DNA from: CAIRNS01 sp049508565
GTDB lineage: Bacteria > Elusimicrobiota > Endomicrobiia > Endomicrobiales > CAIRNS01
DNA length: 7,826 bases
Assembly: GCA_049508565.1 (NCBI GenBank)
Contig: JBELAT010000108.1
Coordinates: forward strand, 1-7,826
Reading direction: 5' to 3'
The position numbers were made by a program, and so were the translations under genes. The number at the start of each line of letters is the position of its first letter. Position 1 is the stretch's first letter. Below are positions 6,414 through 7,826 of this stretch, piece by piece. The notes under the pieces were generated by a model that had not been told where the DNA came from, ran no database searches, and saw nothing but the letters and a program-made list of their open reading frames with translations.

Positions 6414-7826
6414 TTTTCAAATCTTTCATTACGTCAGTACCCGTTTGATATCGGGCATCAGGATCTTTTTCAAGCAATTTGTCGATAATTTTTACCAGAC
6501 TCTGTGGTACGTCCGGCCGCAGTGCGGCCAGATTACTGTGTTTTTCATTTGAAATCTTAAACAGAAGAGTTGCGATACTGTCTCCTTCAAAGGGTTTTGT
6601 TCCACACAACAGTTCAAAGAACATAGCACCCAGGGAAAAAAGGTCGCTTCTTCCATCAACTTTTTTACCGGAAAGCTGTTCCGGAGACATGTAGTTGGGG
6701 GTTCCCAGCACCGTCCCGGTCTGCGTTTTTGATGTTGTGGTAATGTGAGCGATTCCAAAGTCCGTTATTCGCAGTGATCCATCTTTGAGAAGCATGATAT
6801 TGGCAGGCTTGATATCCCGGTGAACCACGCCCAGCTTATGCGCATAATCGAGAGCATCGGCGATGGACATGATATACTCTTTAACCGTTTTTATTGGCAG
6901 GAGATTGTTCTTATCGGTATATTTTTTTAAGTCCTCGCCTTCAAGAAGTTCCATGGCAATGTAGGAAAGTTCATGGTCTTCCCCCGCATCAAAAATCTTT
7001 ATGATGTTGGGATGGTTGAGCCTGCCTGCCGATTCGGCTTCGTGGAAAAAACGTTGCTTTATGGTTTTGAGTGAAGGTTCATCGATATCGCAATCAAACC
7101 GCAGAGTTTTAATGGCAACAAGCCGGTTGATTTTCGGGTCTTTGCCCATATACACCGTGCCCATTGCTCCCCGGCCGAGTTCTTTGATTATCTCATATCG
7201 GCCTAACGTAGGTGCGGTCGCAGCAGAACCGTTGATAATAACGGTTCCTTCGGGAGATCTCTTTTCTAAGCCAAAAAGAGCGCCATCTGCAATGGCTTTG
7301 AGCTGCTGTGTTTTTTCAGCTATATCTTTGAATGTTGGATCAATCGTCATGATTTGCCCATATACGGCTACGGCTTTATTAAATTGACGTTTGCGTTCGA
7401 AATCGAGACCGAGGTTATAGAGAAGTTCCTTCATGTTAGTATCGATCGGGCATTTACGAAATTTTTCAAATGCCAGATCAAGCATTCCCTGACCCTGAAA
7501 TGAAAGTCCCAGCATTTTGTTTGTCTCTATGGCGCCCTGTTCAACTAATTCTTTCTTCTGTTCTGTAACAAAAAAGCGTTTTGACATAGTTATGATGTAC
7601 CCTGCGGTCAACAGAAGCAATGGATAGACGACTTTTATCCAAAATCCATATTTTGTGAAGGCATACACACCACCTGCCGCTATCCCGACAAAAAGAATAC
7701 ATGAACAGAAAAAACCGGCGAACGCTTTGAGGTGGGGCAAAAGCACAATAACAAACAGCCCAACAACAATCAATATCCCCAGTTCGACATTAGCTGCCCA
7801 TTCGGGGCGGATTGTAATATGGTGAT
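6403..7826 (-). CDS. Membrane Ser/Thr protein kinase with CHASE2-type sensor (5' end outside window)
   Basis: The frame stays open to the window edge. The TTG at 7773 is therefore not a real start, and about 18 more residues (ending RPEWAANVELGI) lie upstream of it. Numbering from that TTG codon, residues 1-62 hold three hydrophobic helices (about 1-12, 17-38 and 46-62). Together with the RPEWA block they match the membrane end of CHASE2 sensors, whose extracellular part would lie off the right edge. Next comes the TEQKKELVEQGAIETNKML stretch, then a TPR-like segment (about 97-147) with YNLGLDFERKRQFNKAVAVY. The kinase domain (193-455) has GRGAMG (200-205), VAIK (Lys222), the alpha-C Glu245, HRDIKPAN (318-325, catalytic Asp320), DFG (338-340), a Thr-rich activation loop and SPEQ (363-366) in place of APE. 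All catalytic residues are present. It probably senses something outside the cell and phosphorylates the FHA protein or other targets; that is inferred from the gene order. Confidence 0.93.
   Translation of the reverse strand, partial: HHITIRPEWAANVELGILIVVGLFVIVLLPHLKAFAGFFCSCILFVGIAAGGVYAFTKYGFWIKVVYPLLLLTAGYIITMSKRFFVTEQKKELVEQGAIETNKMLGLSFQGQGMLDLAFEKFRKCPIDTNMKELLYNLGLDFERKRQFNKAVAVYGQIMTIDPTFKDIAEKTQQLKAIADGALFGLEKRSPEGTVIINGSAATAPTLGRYEIIKELGRGAMGTVYMGKDPKINRLVAIKTLRFDCDIDEPSLKTIKQRFFHEAESAGRLNHPNIIKIFDAGEDHELSYIAMELLEGEDLKKYTDKNNLLPIKTVKEYIMSIADALDYAHKLGVVHRDIKPANIMLLKDGSLRITDFGIAHITTTSKTQTGTVLGTPNYMSPEQLSGKKVDGRSDLFSLGAMFFELLCGTKPFEGDSIATLLFKISNEKHSNLAALRPDVPQSLVKIIDKLLEKDPDARYQTGTDVMKDLKNAS

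Noticed and set aside
7001..7387. A 128-codon open frame on the plus strand opposite the kinase gene
   Set aside because: It covers the conserved kinase ATP-binding region on the other strand. Its composition is that of an antisense shadow and it has no family signature.

Overview
The window looks like chromosome from a Gram-negative bacterium of moderate GC. It encodes an outer-membrane TolC-type factor and proteins with Sec signal peptides. It also encodes a eukaryotic-like Ser/Thr kinase, a PP2C phosphatase and an FHA protein, a set common in large-genome environmental lineages such as Desulfobacterota-like or FCB-group bacteria. No gene here fixes the phylum, so that placement is a guess. 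There are no RNA genes, mobile elements or CRISPR arrays, and coding density is very high.

Plus strand, about 1-4868: a tightly packed run. It opens with the 3' end of argG (argininosuccinate synthase) and then argH (argininosuccinate lyase), the last two steps of arginine synthesis. Three envelope genes follow with overlapping or near-touching ends. They are a short TolC-family outer-membrane factor (its start overlaps the end of argH by 10 bases), a secreted patatin-like phospholipase, and a secreted TPR protein (its start overlaps the patatin gene by 20 bases). The packing suggests the envelope genes are co-transcribed with the arginine genes, although their functions look unrelated.

Minus strand, about 7826-4939: a complete-looking Ser/Thr phosphosignalling cassette. 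In transcription order it is a membrane Ser/Thr kinase with the C-terminal end of a CHASE2 sensor and a TPR-like segment before the kinase domain (its 5' end runs off the window), a PP2C phosphatase whose start overlaps the kinase stop by 11 bases, and a cytoplasmic protein with one canonical and one degenerate FHA domain 11 bases further on. Kinase writes, phosphatase erases and FHA reads phosphothreonine, so the three probably form one circuit.

The two operons converge on a 70-base gap (4869-4938) that holds only weak hairpins. The points most worth a second look are the ArgH N-terminus without its usual WGGRF motif, the shortened C-terminal helix of the TolC homologue, the TolC-patatin-TPR envelope module, and the second FHA domain that lacks phosphopeptide-binding residues.
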